From Plutella xylostella (Eukaryota > Arthropoda > Insecta > Lepidoptera > Plutellidae), in the NCBI RefSeq assembly GCF_932276165.1, contig NC_063991.1, forward strand, positions 487,001 through 551,000: a stretch of 64,000 nucleotides of DNA, read 5' to 3'. Below, one piece after another: positions 19,998 through 32,351 of the stretch. The notes under the pieces are model-generated. The model saw only the letters and a program-made list of their open reading frames with translations, made no database searches and was not told where the DNA came from. The translations under genes and the position numbers were made by a program. Each line of letters starts with the position of its first letter. Within the stretch, counting starts at the first letter, position 1.

Positions 19998-22900
19998 ATG
20001 TTAAACGCAAGTAGCACAAACGTATTGCAAGCTCCCAGCATACTGTCTCTTATAAGAGCCAACTGTTGCACCACATGTCTGAGCAGCGACCGCCGTCTCT
20101 ATCCAATCAAAGCATATCTCCCTGAACTAAGATATCTCTGCAAAGAAGTTTCTGTAAGTAACCTAACCTATTGTATCTAAGTACTGAGTTGCACAAAGGA
20201 ACTTTAAGCTAATGTCCTTTCTACAACTTTGCATTATTAATTTTTTTTTTTGTAGGCACTGTAACATGCAATCGGTCTTGAGTGACCATAAGCAGTTGTT
20301 TTGAGAGTTTTTATGGCGTTTTAGGCACTCCCTCCCATCGTTGGGTTGCCTTCTTATTCAATTGGTCCTAGACCGTCCCAAATGTGCTTTCTTTTCAATC
20401 TTCTTATTGGAATACAACTGGTGAGGTCAGTAGCCAGCTTGTTGGGGTGATCAGCAATCCTATCTCTGTAGGCTCTTGACAGGTTTTCCACTTCCGCTTT
20501 AACTGTGGGCATTTGTAAGTATTCATGGACCTCATCAATTTTAGTGAACCATGGTGCATGGGCTATGGTTTTTAGAACACTGTTTTGGAACCGCTGCATT
20601 ATTGCGATGTTGGAGGTTTTTGCTGATCCCCACAGTTGTATTCCATAGGTCCAGACAGGTTTTAATACAGCTTTGAGAATATGCAGTTTATTGTTCACTG
20701 ATAGTTTTGACTGTCTCCCAAGTAACCATGACAGTGACCGATACTTTTGCTTCAGCTCGTCTCTCTTCTTCTGAATGTGAGTTTTCCAGATCTGCTTCCT
20801 GTCCAAATGGAATCCGAGGTATTTCACGACCGTCTGATGCGGCAGGACTTCACCACCGAGTTTTACAGGAGGACAGTTGTCACGTCTAAGGGTGAAGGTG
20901 ATGTGGTTGGATTTGGCTGCACTTGCCTTGATCTTCCATCTTTTCATCCAGTTATGGACCTGGTCAAGATGTCTTTGTACAGTTTTTGAGGCTGATACGG
21001 GGTCTTTGTCCGATGCCAGGATGGCAGTATCATCTGCAAATGTGGCAGTTAGAATATTTCCTGATTCTGGGACGTCAGAAGTATAAATTAGGTACAGTGA
21101 TGGACCCAGTACTGACCCTTGTGGTACTCCAGCCTTGACCTCATGAAAAGATGACGTTCCCTCATTTATCTTCACATAAAAAATGCGATCTTCTATGTAG
21201 GATTTCAGCAGTTGAAACAAATTGTGAGGAAGCCATAATTTTAATTTGTATAGGAGTCCAGCATGCCAGACCTTATCGAACGCTTGTTGCACGTCAAGGA
21301 ATACCCCTGAACAGTACTCTTTTCTTTCTAGGGTGTGCCTGATGTGATCGCATACTCTGTGTACCTGTTCAATGGTAGAGTGCTTCACTCTAAAGCCAAA
21401 CTGGTGCTGTGGTATTATTCTGTTATCCTCGAGCCATCGGTTAAGTCGTCGACTGATGACTTTTTCGAATAATTTTGATAACAAGGGCAGAAGGCTGATT
21501 GGTCGATATGATGAGGTTTGATGGGGTGGTTTTCCAGCTTTCAGGATCATCGTTATTTGAGAGACTTTTCACTGGTTAGGAAAGTATCCAATCCTTAACA
21601 TACTGTTAAAAAGTGTTGTCAGAAAGACGAGCACTTTTGTTGGGAGTTGCTGTAGGACTTCAGCAGTGATGAGGTCGTATCCTGGTGCCTTTTTCAGCTG
21701 TAGTTCTCTTATGATTCCCTTTAGCTCTCGAGGTGTGCAACTTTTGATAGGTGGGCTTAGCTGTAGGTCACTTTGTAAGAAGGATTTAACTTCCTCTTCA
21801 AAGGCATTGTCTGCAGTGTCTGTGTTAGGAGTGAATACATTTTTAAGGAAGGCTCCAAATGCTTCCGCTCTTTCTTCATCAGTTTTGGCCCACATACCAT
21901 CTGGGCGTTTCAATGGGTACTCTATTCTATTCTATTCTATTCTCTGTGGGGGTGTAAGTACCTGCACCTGGCTCTCTCGAATGGAACCTTTGTGCATATC
22001 CCCAAGGTCTAAACTGCCTTCCTAAGCTTGGACCATTTTCCCACCACGCTGGTCCACTGCGGGTTGGTGGGTTCACATATCTAGATGTGCTAGATCTAGA
22101 TATGCAGGTTTCCTCACGATGTTTTCCTTCACCGTAAGAGCGATGGTATACATTGTACTTAAGTTAAAAGAACTCATTGGTACATGTCAGCGCCGGGATC
22201 GAACTCGCATCTCTGGCGTGAGAAGCGGGCGCTTACCCGACTGAGCTACCACCGCTCCGTCAATCAGCTGTCAATGGGTACTCAATCAGCTGTGGTTTCT
22301 GTGAAGACTTTACAGTTTTCCACAGGGAGTGTTCATTGTTGGAAGTAGCATTTAATAACTCCAATCGCCGTTGCAGTGTGTCATTTTCAGCCTCAGCCAA
22401 GAACTTCTTCAACTCAGCAGCTGCTTTGTTCAGGGCCTTTTTGTCCTCTGGGTGTCTACTACTATGCCACTTTCTTCGCAGACGTCTCTTTTCTAATATC
22501 ATATCTCTGGCTTCCAGCGGCAAATTATTTTTATTTGACATATTTCTACTGTCGGGACCTTCATAATCAGGTGTGCTCAGCCATGCTGCTTGTTGAATTA
22601 GGCTTGTTATATATTCTGTAGCACAGTCAATGTCGTCTTCCGATTTCAGAGGCAGTTTTAGGTCAACGATCCTGCAAGTATTTTTTGAAGCCAGGCCAGT
22701 CAGTCTTGTTGTTGTATAAGCACGGTTTTTTCGATCTTTCTATGACTGTAATGCTCATTGTAGTTATTACAGAGGTATGGTCAGATGTACTATCAAAGTT
22801 ACTTTCAATTTTGTAGTAGTAGCTCTGCAGGCCTTTATATGTAAAGAAGTCCAGGAGGTCAGGTAGTTTATTAGGGTCCGTTGGCCAGTACGTGGGTTGG

Positions 22901-25900
22901 CAGGTAGTCAGCACACGGAGTCCATTCTGGTCAAGACTCTTCTTGAGTTCTCTTCCTCTGGTGACTGTGAGACGTGAGCCCCAGAATGTATTTTTGGCGT
23001 TCCAGTCTCCGCCAACAATGTATCTTCCTCCAAGGGTACCAAAAAAGTTATTGAAGTCTGTAGCTGATATTTTATGTTTAGGAGGACAATATATGGATGA
23101 AATAGCCAAGGCACCTTGCTTATCATACACTGCAACTGAAGTAGCTTGAATGTGGGGTGTGCGGTACTCAGGGAGCAGATTATGTTTGAGGTTAGTCCTG
23201 ATTATGACAGCTGTCCCTGCATGTGATGTGTTGTCTGGATGGTATGTTGCATAGACCATGTAACCCTTTACAGTAAATGCGCATCTATCTGTAAGGTGTG
23301 CTTCCGATATAAGTAGTACATCTAGTCTTTCCTCTATTAAGAGTGTTTCTACGCTGTGTTTATTACTCAAAAGACCATTTACGTTCCATGTAGCTATCCT
23401 GAGGGACTCCATTTATGGTATAAGCTTTGTAACGAGTGTTGTGAGAAGCCCCATTAGAACTCCCATCTGATCAATGAGCCGGTCGAGCTTGTCAGCTTGT
23501 TTTGAGAGTATTGTTTCTAGATTGGAACAGTTTGTTGGGTTTTTGTTCCCTATTGTTGCATCGGCATAAGATCTATAATCTTCTCTAGGTGGGATATTTT
23601 CTTTTGTTGGGAAGTTAGTATTAATATCTTTACCAGTGATACTTGTCTTATTTGTCTCGGTTTCTTGCCTTTTCAGTTGAGGGCGGGACATCTTCCTCTT
23701 TTGGATTTCTAGGCGCACCTTGCATCCATGGTAGTTGGCTGGATGGTCCCCCAGGCAGAGAGCGCACTTAGCAGGTGTAGTCCTATCCTTCTTTGGGCAA
23801 TCGGTTGTGTTGTGGTCTTCTGCACATTTCACGCATCTATACGGACGCATGCAGTAATTGCGAGTATGCCCATATTGTTGACACCTTTTGCATTGAGCGA
23901 TAGTGCTTGTACGTTATTATATTATTAATTAACACAACAATTTCTATACAATATCATCAAACCTAATCATATTAAGTAAGTACTTCAGTAAGTCATTGGG
24001 TTGGATTTTAATGCCGTTACATAGATTTGATTAAGTATATTGACTGTGTGCGAGCCTGGAGGATACCCACTAAGCCAGGTACTTACGTTTCACTGATAAT
24101 ACATATACTTTTTCATCACTCATGCTCTGAAAGTAGCTGTGAACTGCCTGAAAACAAGCATGAAAATAGCTCTTTTCTAGTCCAGGTTTTTCTTTCATCT
24201 ACAATGCGATGAATTTTCAGTAAAAGCCTTCTTGAACCCAACGCCTGATGATGTGAAGTTAGGGATACTTTTTATTGTTAATATACTTGGTCATAATAGT
24301 AGAAGAAGAAATTTGCAATGAAATGAATTGAAATGTTTTTTTATTTGACGTAAAATTTTACAATTATTTATCGATAGTGATACTCTTCCACCATTTCACA
24401 AAATTTTCCATAATTCATGTTTTTATTTATATTCAGTTTTCAGCTGACAACACAATATGTTATGAGTGCAAAGCTATCATAACCAAAATACTGACATTCA
24501 GACAGAGAGCAGTAGAAGCAATGAATGTTTTACTCAGCTTGGGACAAGTAAATGCAAGTATCATTTTAATTTTAATATGTCTATCCACAAAAAGAGCCTA
24601 TCTAACCTATAGTTATTCTTACAGTCACTGAAAAAAGGTGCGGAAATCAATATTGACAGCCTCTCATCCCTAACTTGTTCCAATATTAAAAACACATTTG
24701 ATGCTGAATATGACTTGACTGATAACATCATTCCAATTGAATTGAAAAAAGAAAGTGATGAAGAAGCAAGTATTAAATTAGAAAATGAAGATACAAGTGA
24801 TGGCATCAGTGATGATGATGATAGAGAACCACTCTCGGGGCACAAGATGGAGGGATCACCTGTTGATGCGGAGACCCCTCTGTCTCCGTGGAAAGTGGAA
24901 GCTGAGTCAGTATCAGCCGAATGTAAGGAAGAACAAGAACAGTCTGATGATAATGAGGTACTTAATGTCTAATCAAATAATTTTAACATTTAAACATGTC
25001 TAAATTTACCAATATAAAATATTATTATTTTACCTCTTCATAACTGCCCGTTGTCCTCAGAAGCCTTCAAAATCTCTAGTCTCAGAAAATAAGCCCTTAG
25101 CTTCAAGAAAACTCAGCAATAGCTTAATTTATAGCAATACCGACCACCAGCCCTCGTCATCACTAGCTGAGAATGAGCGTGCATACGACATAAAAACATT
25201 CAGTAGTGAAGCAGAACTGACTGCATACAGGGAGGCCAGTAAGAAACCGACCTTGGCTGGCAGAGTTTACAAATGTGAAACGTGCATTATTGCCTTTTCG
25301 AAAAAGGAATTATTTGACAAACACATGGAATTGCATGATAAGGTAAAAATTTAATACATACATAGGTACATATGCTGATGACTGTAATCCTTAAAGGGGT
25401 GTAGGAAAACATCTCTAGATTCCAGATGTGTAACCTCAGTGCATTCTGCCTGAGTACCAATGTACAGCGAAGAGGACTCTAATTACCCCTTCGGGATCAC
25501 AGTCGTGAGCATATTTGCTCTAATTCTATTGAATAAAATTACATTAAAATTTTGTCTAGGTACTCAAAACTGAATATTTTGTAAGCAAATGCTGAAACTC
25601 TGATAGCTTCACATAACACTAACTCAATCTCGAGAAAGTTTCCACAGGTTTCAATTTATGTATTTTAATATTATTTTTTTCAGCAAAGGGGTCCATTTAT
25701 GTGTCGTTTCTGTGAACTGAGGTTTACATTGAGAAGCGCATGTGAAGAACATGTAAACTCTCACTACAGGTCAGTCTGATTACTAACTCTTATTATGAGT
25801 TGTGAGTCTTATTAGAGTCAGCATCACAATAGCTGTAGGGTACACTTTTGTACCTTTTCAAATTAAGTTATCGTTTATTTTTTAATTAAAAATAAGACCA

Positions 25901-28900
25901 CCCTTGAGGTAACCCTAATACAACAATAAAAAATATCATCAAAATCGGTCAATAACTGGTGAAGATATCGGTGAAAATACATATATATAAATATACATTA
26001 TACAAAAAATACATACAGACGAATTGAGATTTCGTATTTTTGAAGTCGGTTAATAAAACCGGCCAAGTGCGAGTCGGGCTCGCGCACAAAGGGTTCCGTA
26101 GCAGCAAAATTACAGTTAAATCAACCTATCTCAAAAACTATAAGAGATACTTTGATCAAACCAAAAATCGTTGAAAGAGTTAATTAGCATGCATCACCTC
26201 TATTTTTTTTAGAATTTTATACCCCGTAGTTATAAAAATAGAGGGGGGGGGGGACATACTTTTTACGACTTTGAGAGCTGATATCTCAAAAACCGTTCAC
26301 TTTAAGAAAAATGTTTTTTAGAAAACTTTATATCATTTTAAAAGACCTTTCCATTGATACCCCACACGGGTATGTACATCGAAAAAAAAAATTTCATCCC
26401 TCAGTTACATGTATGGGGGGCCCCACCCCCAATTCTTTTTTTTACTATTTAGTGTCATATTTTTGTAGCGGTTCATACAACACATATTCCCATCAAATTT
26501 CATCACTGTAGTACTTATAGTTTCCGAGTAAATCGGCTGTGACAGACGGACAGACGGACAGACGGACAGACGGACATGACGAAACTATAAGGGTTCCGTT
26601 TTTGCCATTTTGGCTACGGAACCCTAAAAAGGGGTTCTTTGAGTTTAGAAATGTACAACAGTGTATAATTAGTTAGTTATAAAGCTGACTGCTCAATCAA
26701 AAAATCAATATGAAATGGAATATTTATTTTGACAGACATTACACATGTCGCTTCTGCGCCTATCGTCACCACAGCGAGTCGCAAATGCAATGGCACATAC
26801 GTCGATACCACAAGGCACACGAGTGTAGAGAATGCAATATTAAATTTACGTGAGTATTTGAAAGAAGAAGAAGAAAGAAAATGTTTTTAGTTCGTAATAT
26901 TCCGATTAGGGTTTCGTTTTTCCCGACCTTTTTCTGTTCCCGGGAAACGGGAATTTTTTTCAAGATTTCCCGGGAATTCCCGGGAAACGGGAATTTATTT
27001 TAAATGCTAGTTTTCGCTATTTTCGGGTATTAAAACACTTACAATTAAATCAAATATACTTTTATAACTCTTACTTTTATTTCTCGTATAGGTAGAAAAA
27101 AGCAACAGTCAGATAAATTAACAACCAAAATTATAATGATTTGTTTTACATGCAAAATTATTTGTTTTTCTTAATTGTAAATTAAACCAAATGTATTATG
27201 ATTAACAGTTTGAAAATAATATTATTCAAAATTAATTACACTTGAGGCAATGTTTTAGAAAAATTTAATTCATTCAGCGATTTATCGCTCAACCTACTTC
27301 TTATTTTAGTTTTTTCTCTGCGTTAGTAATTCTATAAAAATAAACGCGGACACAAAACCGGGACATAAAAAATATATAATTATAAACAAACAAAAACCCG
27401 ACTGCACGCTAAAAAGGTGAAAACAAGTCCTAATGTTAATGGAAAGTATCGTGGGCGAGGACCACCAGAGGTTTCACCATTTAGGTGAATGTTACTTAGA
27501 TACTTTACATTCACCTTTTTAGCGTGCATTCGGGTTTTTGTTTGTTTATAATTATATTTATTATTTGTAACTTTTTAGTTGTTTTTATTTTATGAAATTT
27601 TACGTCAGTAGTCGGGTTTTAGTTCATGAACATTTTTTATTTCAATAGTTTTGGTGTTGTTAATTAAATACCTACAATATGCATATCTTTGGAATGTGCA
27701 AATCAAGCTCATTCATTTGATACCCCACACGGCATAGTTGAAAAATATTATTTTTTCGATCATCACGTTATGTCCTCTAGAGGGCGCTATGTACATTTTA
27801 ATGTAACGTCATCGCGCCATCAATACGCTTCTAACGATACCTCATACATCAAAATCTATCAAGCCGTTTAGGCTACAGGAGGTAACAAAGAAACAGACAA
27901 ACATACATACATACATACATACAATCGAAAATCATTACCCTCCTCCTTCGGCAGTCGGGTAAAAAATATGACAGGCGTCACACTACCGTTAGCTTTTACA
28001 TACTCTGGTCACATATGTAAAAGTCGATATTTTTTTTGATAAATAAAGATGAAAATATAGCATAGAATCGATAAAAAATAATACCCGGGAATTCCCGGGA
28101 ATTATATTTTTTTTCCCGGTTACCTCATACATCAAAATCTATCAAGCCGTTTAGGCTACAGGAGGTAACAAAGAAACAGACAAACATACATACATACATA
28201 CATACAATCGAAAATCATTACCCTCCTCCTTCGGCAGTCGGGTAAAAAATATGACAGGCGTCACACTACCGTTAGCTTTTACATACTCTGGTCACATATG
28301 TAAAAGACGATATTTTTTTCGGTTTTAGGCAGGAGAAACAGATAAATAAAGATGAAAATATAGCATAGAATCGATAAAAAATAATACCCGTGAATTCCCG
28401 GGAATTATATTTTTTTTTCCGGTTTCGGGAATGACATATTTCCCGGGAATTCCCGTTCCCGTTCCCGTTTATAATTATATTTATTATTTGTAACTTTTTA
28501 GTTGTTTTTATTTTATGAAATTTTACGTCAGTAGTCGGGTTTTAGTTCATGAACATTTTTTATTTCAATAATTTTGGTGTTGTTAATTAAATACCTACAA
28601 TATGCATATCTTTGGAATGTGCAAATCAAGCTCATTCATTTGATACCCCACACGGCATAGTTGAAAAATATTATTTTTTCGATCATCACGTTATGTCCTC
28701 TAGAGGGCGCTATGTACATTTTAATGTAACGTCATCGCGCCATCAATACGCTTCTAACGATACCTCATACATCAAAATCTATCAAGCCGTTTAGGCTACA
28801 GGAGGTAACAAAGAAACAGACAAACATACATACATACATACATACAATCGAAAATCATTACCCTCCTCCTTCGGCAGTCGGGTAAAAAATATGACAGGCG

Positions 28901-31794
28901 TCACACTACCGTTAGCTTTTACATACTCTGGTCACATATGTAAAAGACGATATTTTTTTCGGTTTTAGGCAGGAGAAACAGATAAATAAAGATGAAAATA
29001 TAGCATAGAATCGATAAAAAATAATACCCGTGAATTCCCGGGAAATATATTTTTTTTTCCGGTTTCGGGAATGACATATTTCCCGGGAATTCCCGTTCCC
29101 GGGAATTCCCGGGAAATATGTCAACGCGGGAACGAAACCCTAATTCCGATGCACTTTTAAATGTAGCTGTAGGTACCTCAATATTGCAGACGGTGACATT
29201 AAGCTACTCAAAGTATGTTTTACTTATATTAATAATAATAATAATATGTGGGGACATCTCACACACGGCCATCCCACCCCAAACTAGGCAGAGCCTGTAA
29301 TATGGGTATCGGACAGGTGATATTTGTACACAAATATATAGATAGATACATCTTAAATATAAATATCAACACCCAAGACCCGAGTACAAATATCTGTCAC
29401 TAAACAAATATCTGCCCCAGCCGGTAAGCGAACCCGGGACCTTCGGCATAGCAGTCAGGGTCACTAACCACTACACAATATTCTGACAATATATTATTCT
29501 AATATTCTGCTGCCAGTAAGTGTAATAAATGAGTTCTGTTTTGTTTCCAGCCGTTATTATACGTACAACAAGCATTTGAAGAGAGTCCACGGGGAAGTGA
29601 TACAATGTGATTTCTGCAGCAAAATCTTTACCGCAAAGGAAGCGCTTAAAAGACATATTACTAAGTAGGAATTTATTTATTTGTAAATGTTTTTTTGTGC
29701 ACATATACAACATTACTAAGTACGAATATATTCATTTGTAAACGCTTTTTTGTGCACATTTTACCATTACAGATCAACACATTTAAAAACACAGATAATG
29801 TATTGCATCTTTCTTACTTAGCACAAAAGGTAAACAATCTTTGTGTGTCTCTTTATTTGAATTTATTTAGAGACTAGTTTTTTTTAAATAAACCTTGTTT
29901 TACAGTATATGGATATAAAGAGACAGATATAGATTTAATGCCGACATTAGCTTAATGCTCCTTTCTGTAACTTCATATATTATATATTACAGCATTCATC
30001 AGGGCCTCGCGCCTGTGTACGAGTGCAATGTTTGCGAGAAGAAATATAAATCCAAAGTAAATTTCAAAAATCACACAAAAGCTGCCCACAGTACCAACGT
30101 AAGCATAGAATACATGGAATATTTAAAATATGTATAAGAAAAAAATATTATGCAATTTATTAAACAGAATCAGAATCAGAATTTATTTAATAAAAAGAGA
30201 TTACAACACCAATTACAGTGGTCTCCACACTAGAGTAAATAAACATTTGATTAGCTATACTTACTTGGGTTTTTAAAATTATTTTTCTTTGTGTCACCTA
30301 GGGCTAGTTTCACTATACTCTGCTAGAGCATTAACACCCCTGTTAACGGACTGTTAAGGTTAGTCCACCATGCTTTAACAGCACATTTATTCCCTCAACA
30401 ATAATTCGAAGAAGCCTGATTAGACTGTAACTAACAGAGTATGGCGAAACTACGCCTTAAAAAGTAAAGTTATTAGATTTGTTTCGGTTCGGAAAACTAT
30501 AACTATTATAACAATGCATTTACATTTTAAAGTAAACAATAGTAAGCGATTAAAAGTTGATAAGTACAACAATTATTAGTGTACCTCGTTATAAAGTGAG
30601 TGCGGGTAAATCTATTGTTGCAAACATTGCAGGACGACGCCGCGCCGCCGGCGTACTGCGTCGACTGTAAACAACATTTCAAAAATGAATCTATATTGAA
30701 ACTTCATCTGCAGATGTCCAAGAAACACGCGGCGCCCAGGTACACTGCGGTTCACTAAGTGTGACCTTTGTGAAATGGTGGTACATTATGACTTTTGACA
30801 AGTAATTCTAATATTCTACGTCCAAACAATAAACGATTTCATATCATTTCATGACCAAAGGTCGTTTATTCACCAGGGGGTCTAGTATAGGTTTGACAGC
30901 TTGGCGAAAACTATAAAAGTTTACGTTTTCTAGCATACTAAGTGGCGTCTCTTGCGGAAACTACCGTGAAACTTTTGCATCTGCAATCAAACGTCATAGG
31001 ACTCACGTTATATTTTACAAAATAATACATAAATTACGAATAGCTTGTACCTACATAACTTTGTAACTCCGTTATATCATTCCTCAGGTACGAATGTGAC
31101 CACTGCGGTGTTAAAAGCGTCAACAAAGCAGGTCTTCAGTATCACATAGACTCCACACATATGAAGATTCCTAGATACGAGTGTGAAACGTGCGATCAGG
31201 TATATTATACCTATGGTACTATTGCTTACTAAACTTATGCCGAATACATTTTTCATCGCGTTTTACCTAGTACCTAAAAAGTTAAAAGGGGTTCAGTCGT
31301 CTGGCAATTTATTAATACATACTTCTATGTACACATATGAATAAATAATAATTGAGTTATTATTTCTTACAGAAGTTTATAACAATCATTTCCTTGAGGC
31401 GGCACAAACAAAATGCCCACGGAGGCAAGAAGGCAGCGGTCAAGAAACACGTGTGCCATGTGTGCGGAAAAGAATTTACGGTAAGTAACACACTTCACAC
31501 TTATATTCTAAAGGAAAAACTTTATGAGTGTGTACGAATTATTACAAAAGGACAATGATCCAATCTGACCCTGTTTTCAAAAATTGGTGTACAGTGACCA
31601 TTTCGGTATTATTGCAGGTCAGAAAAAGTCTAGAAGAGCACTTGAACACCCACTCCGGGCTGCGTCCGTTCAAGTGCAATGTGTGCGGAGATACATTCGC
31701 GTACAGTGCGGCACTCTACACACACAACAAGCTCAAGCACTTGAAAATAAAACCTGAGTCCTGGAAGAAGAAGAAGAAGAAGACTGCCAATTAA
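19998..31794 (+). CDS. ZAD/C2H2 zinc-finger protein, copy B (complete, 12 exons)
   Basis: Exons: 19,998-20,153; 24,437-24,547; 24,625-24,957; 25,061-25,342; 25,684-25,769; 26,736-26,849; 29,551-29,664; 29,993-30,098; 30,633-30,739; 31,088-31,199; 31,373-31,480; 31,618-31,794. They join in phase to about 601 residues. Residues 20-90 form a ZAD with its four cysteines split over exons 1-2 (CTTC at 24-27, CYEC at 60-63). Exon 3 is an acidic linker (DTSDGISDDDDRE). Exons 4-12 encode 11 C2H2 fingers, ending with a lysine run. ZAD proteins dimerise through the ZAD and bind DNA with the finger array in the nucleus; the target is unknown. Intron 1 holds a Jockey-type LINE and intron 6 a hAT-like element. 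Exons 7-12 and their introns are nearly identical to copy A, exons 1-6 resemble copy C. Start chosen because the ZAD begins 22 residues later and the same ATG context occurs in copy C. Confidence 0.87.
20354..23412 (-). pseudogene. Jockey-type LINE ORF2, broken
   Basis: The endonuclease is readable from 23,412 down to about 22,663 (ATWNVNGLLSNK, LISEAHLTD, SSIYCPPKH, GGDWNAKNTFWGSR, TSDHTSVI). A 1-base frameshift near 22,670-22,680 follows. The linker continues to about 22,284, then the SINE at 21,923-22,270 interrupts it. Reading resumes with RPDGMWAKTDEERAEAF, meets an in-frame TGA at 21,569 where Trp is expected, and continues with the RT (FGFRVKHST, FLDVQQAFDKVW, GVPQGSVLGPSLY, TFADDTAILAS) to 20,354. 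No RNase H. Three independent lesions make it inactive. Confidence 0.87.
21923..22270 (-). mobile_element. Full-length tRNA-headed SINE inside the Jockey LINE
   Basis: Flanked by TCAATGGGTACTC at 21,910-21,922 and 22,271-22,283. On the minus strand: a tRNA-like head with A box (TAGCTCAGTCGG) and B box (GGTTCGA-type, here GAGTTCGATCCC), a body with GAAAACATCGTGAGGAAACC, a 3' part CCTTGGGGATATGCACAAAG and an AGAAT-repeat tail. Removing the SINE and one duplication rejoins the LINE reading frame, so the insertion is younger than the LINE. Confidence 0.92.
23413..23919 (-). pseudogene. Jockey-type LINE ORF1, C-terminal fragment with CCHC knuckles
   Basis: The frame opens at the truncation point with CKRCQQYGHTRNYC, then CVKCAEDHNTTDC and CALCLGDHPANYHGC, three zinc knuckles typical of LINE gag-like proteins, followed by a polar tail. 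The ORF1 stop directly abuts the ORF2 start at 23,412. The N-terminal two-thirds are missing because the element is 5'-truncated. Confidence 0.82.
25395..25515 (+). repeat. SINE fragment with the alternative 3' end
   Basis: Contains GGAAAACATCTCTAGA-like core followed by ACCCCTTCGGGATCACAGTC and GTGAGCAT. The same body and 3' end appear at about 37,150-37,375 and, reversed, at 62,515-62,690. It lies in intron 4 of copy B. Confidence 0.55.
26050..26630 (+). repeat. Interspersed repeat with GACGGACA microsatellite
   Basis: Begins AACCGGCCAAGTGCGAGTCG, contains a run of G at about 26,246, a (GACGGACA)n array at about 26,541-26,575 and ends GGCTACGGAACCCTAA. From memory this family is common across lepidopteran genomes. 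Lies in intron 5 of copy B; no coding capacity. Confidence 0.7.
26907..29142. mobile_element. hAT-like non-autonomous element with internal 923-bp duplication, intron 6 of copy B
   Basis: Ends are TAGGGTTTCGTT inverted, flanked by the 8-bp direct repeat ATTCCGAT at 26,899-26,906 and 29,143-29,150, the hAT-type target length. Inside, about 27,540-27,960 recurs at about 28,463-28,883 (offset 923), with a third partial copy at about 28,120-28,260. Multiple GGGAATTCCCGGG palindromes occur near both ends and around 28,085 and 28,395-28,460. A long inverted repeat (27,375-27,421 with 27,509-27,556) is included. There is no transposase. Confidence 0.75.
27689..28800 (+). repeat. Two tandem-offset copies of a CCCGAC...GTCGGG interspersed repeat
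   Basis: Each copy contains a block with GATACCCCACACGGCATAG, a (CATA)n run and a CTCCTCCTTCGGCAGTCGGG end. Identical 60-codon ORFs at 27,689 and 28,612 are by-products of the repeat, not genes. The copies differ by very few bases, so the internal duplication is recent. Confidence 0.7.
29227..29487 (-). mobile_element. tRNA-headed SINE with ATT tail, in the A/B block
   Basis: Minus strand: tRNA-like head (GTAGTGGTTAGTGACCCTGA; B box GGTCCCGGGTTCG), body, then TTACAGGCTCTGCCTAG, GATGGCCGTGTGTGAGATG, and an ATT-repeat tail (29,227-29,246). The homologous copy at 1-217 is cut by the window start. Shared motif with the CR1-like LINE 3'UTR at about 935-960. Confidence 0.78.
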
Positions 31795-31797
31795 TTT
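29271..31797 (+). repeat. Recent duplicate block shared with 1-221 + 9,707-13,666
   Basis: From 29,271 to the stop codon, exons and introns match copy A at almost every base once the RTE nest and the TG...CA insertion are removed. Differences I noticed are single bases and one small CATA indel near 31,315. Immediately after the stop codon similarity drops (for example TTAATTAATTCTACC against TTAATTTAGTTAGTCTACC). Confidence 0.85.
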
Positions 31798-31912
31798 AGT
31801 TAGTCTACCGCGCAGGTATCTGACCATCCTTGAATTTAGGGCTGAACAGATATCAGGAACAATTTTAAGCATTATTAAAGTTAAGATAAGCGTGGCAAAT
31901 TGTAATATCTTA

Positions 31913-32062
31913 AGTGCCAATTTCTCCATAGTCGGTTAGATCATAACCAGGTATTAGTGGTTGACTTTTGACACATCTGTCAAGAATTTTATATGGAGAT
32001 GACGTATAATTGGTGAACGGTCCCTGGTCAGATAGATAACCGACAATGGAGAAATTGGCACT
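31913..32062. mobile_element. MITE with AGTGCCAATTTC inverted ends
   Basis: Begins AGTGCCAATTTCTCCAT and ends with its inverted form. A related copy is at 57,676-57,821. It has about 150 bp with no ORF, lies downstream of copy B and is absent from the equivalent place after copy A and copy C. Confidence 0.75.
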
Positions 32063-32351
32063 AAAATAAATAATTACCTACCAAAGATTTGATTTCTAGG
32101 TTTATTAATGTACTATGGATCTTGTTATCTGAAAATAAATGTATTTATTATTATTTATATTATTATTAAGTTACATCTCGTTTAAAAAGTAGGTAGTAAT
32201 GGTCCATCCGTTAAATTTAAAGTACAGACAGCTAAAGATATAACTACCTAGTTGGAACATGGTTCCTCATCCTAAGGTCTTCAATAGGCTGGAGGGGGGC
32301 GTCCGATCCTTCTAAGTAGTCTGTGGTCCGATCCTAGCCATAAATGTCTAC

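Larger units (their letters stand above)
20243..23920 (-). mobile_element. Jockey-type LINE in intron 1 of copy B, 5'-truncated
   Basis: ATTATTAATT flanks the element (20,233-20,242 and 23,921-23,930); copy C, at about 33,090-33,100, shows the corresponding uninterrupted region. The minus strand ends in a poly-A run (T run at 20,241-20,251). The 5' end is cut within ORF1, just before the first CCHC knuckle. ORF2 has a SINE insertion, one frameshift and one in-frame stop. Class from the FADD box, the ORF1 knuckles and the poly-A tail. Confidence 0.87.

Noticed and set aside
26541..26577. Regular short repeats that could suggest a CRISPR array
   Set aside because: They are a direct GACGGACA microsatellite with no spacers, in a eukaryotic intron.
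27689..28794. Two identical 60-codon ORFs beginning MECANQAHSF
   Set aside because: They lie in a duplicated non-coding repeat with microsatellites; the reading frame is incidental and identical because the repeat was copied.
29689..29877. Small ORFs around the AAACGCTTTTTTGTGCACAT direct repeat
   Set aside because: The repeat occurs twice in tandem in both A and B introns; the ORFs are not conserved in copy C.
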